Positions 61,131 to 62,863 of a stretch of DNA of 62,863 nucleotides are shown piece after piece. The stretch's first letter is position 1. Every line of letters begins with the position of its first letter. Origin of the DNA: GCA-2732805 sp964516605 (GTDB taxonomy: Bacteria > Pseudomonadota > Gammaproteobacteria > Coxiellales > Coxiellaceae); NCBI GenBank assembly GCA_964516605.1, contig CAZFAA010000002.1, forward strand, positions 1 through 62,863, given 5' to 3'. The notes below the pieces were generated by a model. It made no database searches. It was not told the DNA's origin and was given only the letters and a program-made list of their open reading frames with translations. A program made the translations under genes and the position numbers.

Positions 61131-62863
61131 TTATTTATCGCCTACCGATTTACTCCGAATATCCACCTTCACCGGCAAAATCATCATATTCAAACCCAGC
61201 GAGTAAATTTCACTTTGCATCGCAAACGCTGTCTTATTATGGTTAATTCGTTGAATCCAACGGTTACCTTCAAAAACCAATTGGCTGGCAAAAAAGGCAC
61301 AACGCGGATAACGTTTACTGAGCTTTAATGCTTCCACGCCAATTTCTTCTGTGGGATCCACTGCTAAATGCAATATTGATGCGGCCGCCAAACCATTGGC
61401 ATAGCAAAAATCCGTTAAATACTTAAGCTTATCATTGTCTCTCTTCTTAAGTGCAGCAATGCGACCACGTGCCACCACGGTTTTAGAGTCAATAATTGCA
61501 ATATTTAAAAAAATAAAATTTTTATAATGATTATCAAATAACTGCCTAATTTTTAAAAGGGTATGCATCGCTACCCCTTGTGATTCACTCACCAAAATAA
61601 TCGCTGTTTCTTCTTTGACATTTGGTAAAATAGGTTGATAAAAAGGCTCTCTCAATGGAACATACAAATCGCGATCCAATTGCTCCAACATCTTACTCGA
61701 CATCATATAGTCTTTACGAATGTAAATACAACTCCATAGTAACAAACCAATAAAAATAACTGCAATCCACCCGCCAGTTGTAAAACCCGTAATAGTCATC
61801 ACCACCAACACAATTGCGCAAAAAAGTGCTGCTAAAGCAACTAAAAATAAATTAATGTAATCACGCCATTTATTTTGATTGGTTTGCAAACTGTATTTGA
61901 GAAGTCCCAAGAGCGCGATGGTAAAAGCTAAAAATACGCTAATACTGTAAATAACAACTAAGATTTTGACATAGCCCCCAGTTATAAATAATAAAACCAA
62001 TGCAGCTATACCAAACATCAAAATACCATTTTGACGCACCAAGCGACTTGAAATACTTACAAATGCTTTAGGCACCCATTGATCCATCGCCATATTAGAC
62101 AATACAGAAGGTCCACCTAAAAAACCGGTGTTGGAAGCAATAAATAACAAGCCTGCCTCAAGCAACAAGGTTAAGATTAACAGAGCATGGCCAAACGGAG
62201 CATTCTGCAAAATAGCACCAAATAATACAGCATTGAGTGTTTTCCCAGGCTCAGGACTCACCTGCCATAACAAATACAATAATAAAATACCACCAGCCAT
62301 AAAACTGAGTGAGATTGCCATGTAAATCATGGTAATTTGACCCGTTTTAACCCGAGGTCTTTTTAATGAAGTCACGTTGTTTGATACAGCTTCCAAACCT
62401 GTATAGGTACCACCACCTTGAGCATAGGCATGCATAAAAATAGAAAATAAAAACATGAAGCCAAATTGATTCCACAAAAAATCTGCATGTGATGCAGCAT
62501 GCACTGTCGTAGGCACTAAAATAGGAGCATGATCTATCACGCCATAGGTAATTAAACATACATGAGTAATAATAAAACCTAAAAAGATGGGGATTAATAC
62601 TTTTATTGATTCTTTCATACCGCGCATATTCAGATAGGTCAAAAATAAAATTAATAGCGCAGAACAAATCTGTGGGACAATTTTGGGGTAAACAGGTAAT
62701 AAACTAAATAAAGCATCCACACCACTGGCAATCGAAATCACTATTGTTAATACATAATCAATAATCAAACCAATCCCGGCAATTAAACCAGCGTAGTCTC
62801 CGAGGAGTAAACTGGCAACTTTATAACCACCCCCACCATTAGGAAATAATTTAATGATTCGAT
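61131..62863 (-). CDS. APC-superfamily permease, N-terminus beyond the window
   Basis: At least 576 residues. The frame is open to the right edge, where RIIKLFPNGGGGYKVASLLL and GDYAGLIAGIGLIIDYVLTI are clearly coding, so the true start lies outside; the TTG at 62768 is internal. About 10 membrane helices up to ~residue 400 (AYAQGGGTYTGLEAVSNNV, GGPSVLSNMAMDQWVPKAF), then a ~170-residue cytoplasmic C-terminal domain (AIILVSESQGVAMHTLLKIR). This is the layout of amino-acid/polyamine-family transporters with a long regulatory tail. It converges with the epimerase gene. Substrate unknown. Confidence 0.88.
   Translation of the reverse strand, partial: RIIKLFPNGGGGYKVASLLLGDYAGLIAGIGLIIDYVLTIVISIASGVDALFSLLPVYPKIVPQICSALLILFLTYLNMRGMKESIKVLIPIFLGFIITHVCLITYGVIDHAPILVPTTVHAASHADFLWNQFGFMFLFSIFMHAYAQGGGTYTGLEAVSNNVTSLKRPRVKTGQITMIYMAISLSFMAGGILLLYLLWQVSPEPGKTLNAVLFGAILQNAPFGHALLILTLLLEAGLLFIASNTGFLGGPSVLSNMAMDQWVPKAFVSISSRLVRQNGILMFGIAALVLLFITGGYVKILVVIYSISVFLAFTIALLGLLKYSLQTNQNKWRDYINLFLVALAALFCAIVLVVMTITGFTTGGWIAVIFIGLLLWSCIYIRKDYMMSSKMLEQLDRDLYVPLREPFYQPILPNVKEETAIILVSESQGVAMHTLLKIRQLFDNHYKNFIFLNIAIIDSKTVVARGRIAALKKRDNDKLKYLTDFCYANGLAAASILHLAVDPTEEIGVEALKLSKRYPRCAFFASQLVFEGNRWIQRINHNKTAFAMQSEIYSLGLNMMILPVKVDIRSKSVGDK

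Noticed and set aside
62673..62768. A start codon (TTG 62768) for the permease inside the window
   Set aside because: The coding frame continues without interruption to the right edge with clear permease sequence, so the gene is truncated by the window.

Overview
The window looks like a gammaproteobacterial chromosome of low to moderate GC. The order thrS-infC-rpmI-rplT-pheS-pheT-ihfA-merR, the rpsO-pnp pair, msbA-lpxK and an AUU-started infC are all gammaproteobacterial hallmarks. Several small helical proteins of unknown function and a PPP-type phosphatase are reminiscent of the effector repertoires of Legionellales (Legionella/Coxiella relatives). That placement is an inference from gene style, not from a database match. 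A run of ten N at 15797-15806 shows that this is a scaffold of at least two contigs.

Layout. 0-8 kb (minus strand): a giant filamentous-haemagglutinin-like protein preceded by two small membrane/coiled-coil proteins. 8.2-11.3 kb: a PAS-LuxR regulator, then tRNA-Pro, a Trm112-like protein, kdsB and an MFS exporter. 11.4-19.1 kb: the translation operon (thrS to the merR-like gene), interrupted by the assembly gap, with two different rplT 3' ends on its two sides and an attenuator-like hairpin before pheS. 19.3-20.5 kb: a PPP-like metallophosphatase. 20.5-31.6 kb: a complete type I-F CRISPR-Cas locus. It reads leftwards as cas1, cas2-3, cas8f, cas5f, cas7f, cas6f, a leader holding a boxA and IS3/KilA-N debris, then an array of 30 identical repeats and 29 spacers. 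The locus is bounded on the right by tRNA-Val.

31.9-37.5 kb: small unknown proteins, acetoacetyl-CoA synthetase, ispG and a 2TM protein. 37.5-41.7 kb: fadD and fadE (fatty-acid degradation). 41.9-49.3 kb: a DUF883/YqjE-like membrane pair, lpxK, msbA, comEC, an LpxL-like acyltransferase and a lipase-like hydrolase (lipid A synthesis and export, DNA uptake). 49.5-51.9 kb: pnp and rpsO. 52.1-54.0 kb: a second cytidylyltransferase/MFS overlap pair that mirrors kdsB/MFS. 54.1-61.1 kb: envelope polysaccharide genes (galU, an SDR, a CapD/WbpM-like dehydratase, a WecA/WbpL-like initiating transferase, a TviB-like dehydrogenase and a TviC-like epimerase). The window ends inside an APC-family permease.

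The most informative sequence-level observations are these. Two spacers overlap by 14 nt and reveal a CC PAM from within the array. Two boxA motifs flank transposase/KilA-N debris in the leader. The rplT 3' end occurs in two diverged versions around the gap. A long hairpin plus U-run sits directly before pheS. The cytidylyltransferase-MFS pair occurs twice. I did not find an unmistakably new defence or secretion system. The best candidates for undescribed biology are the signal-less 2269-residue haemagglutinin-like protein with its two membrane partners, and the orphan small proteins at 31.9-35.8 kb.
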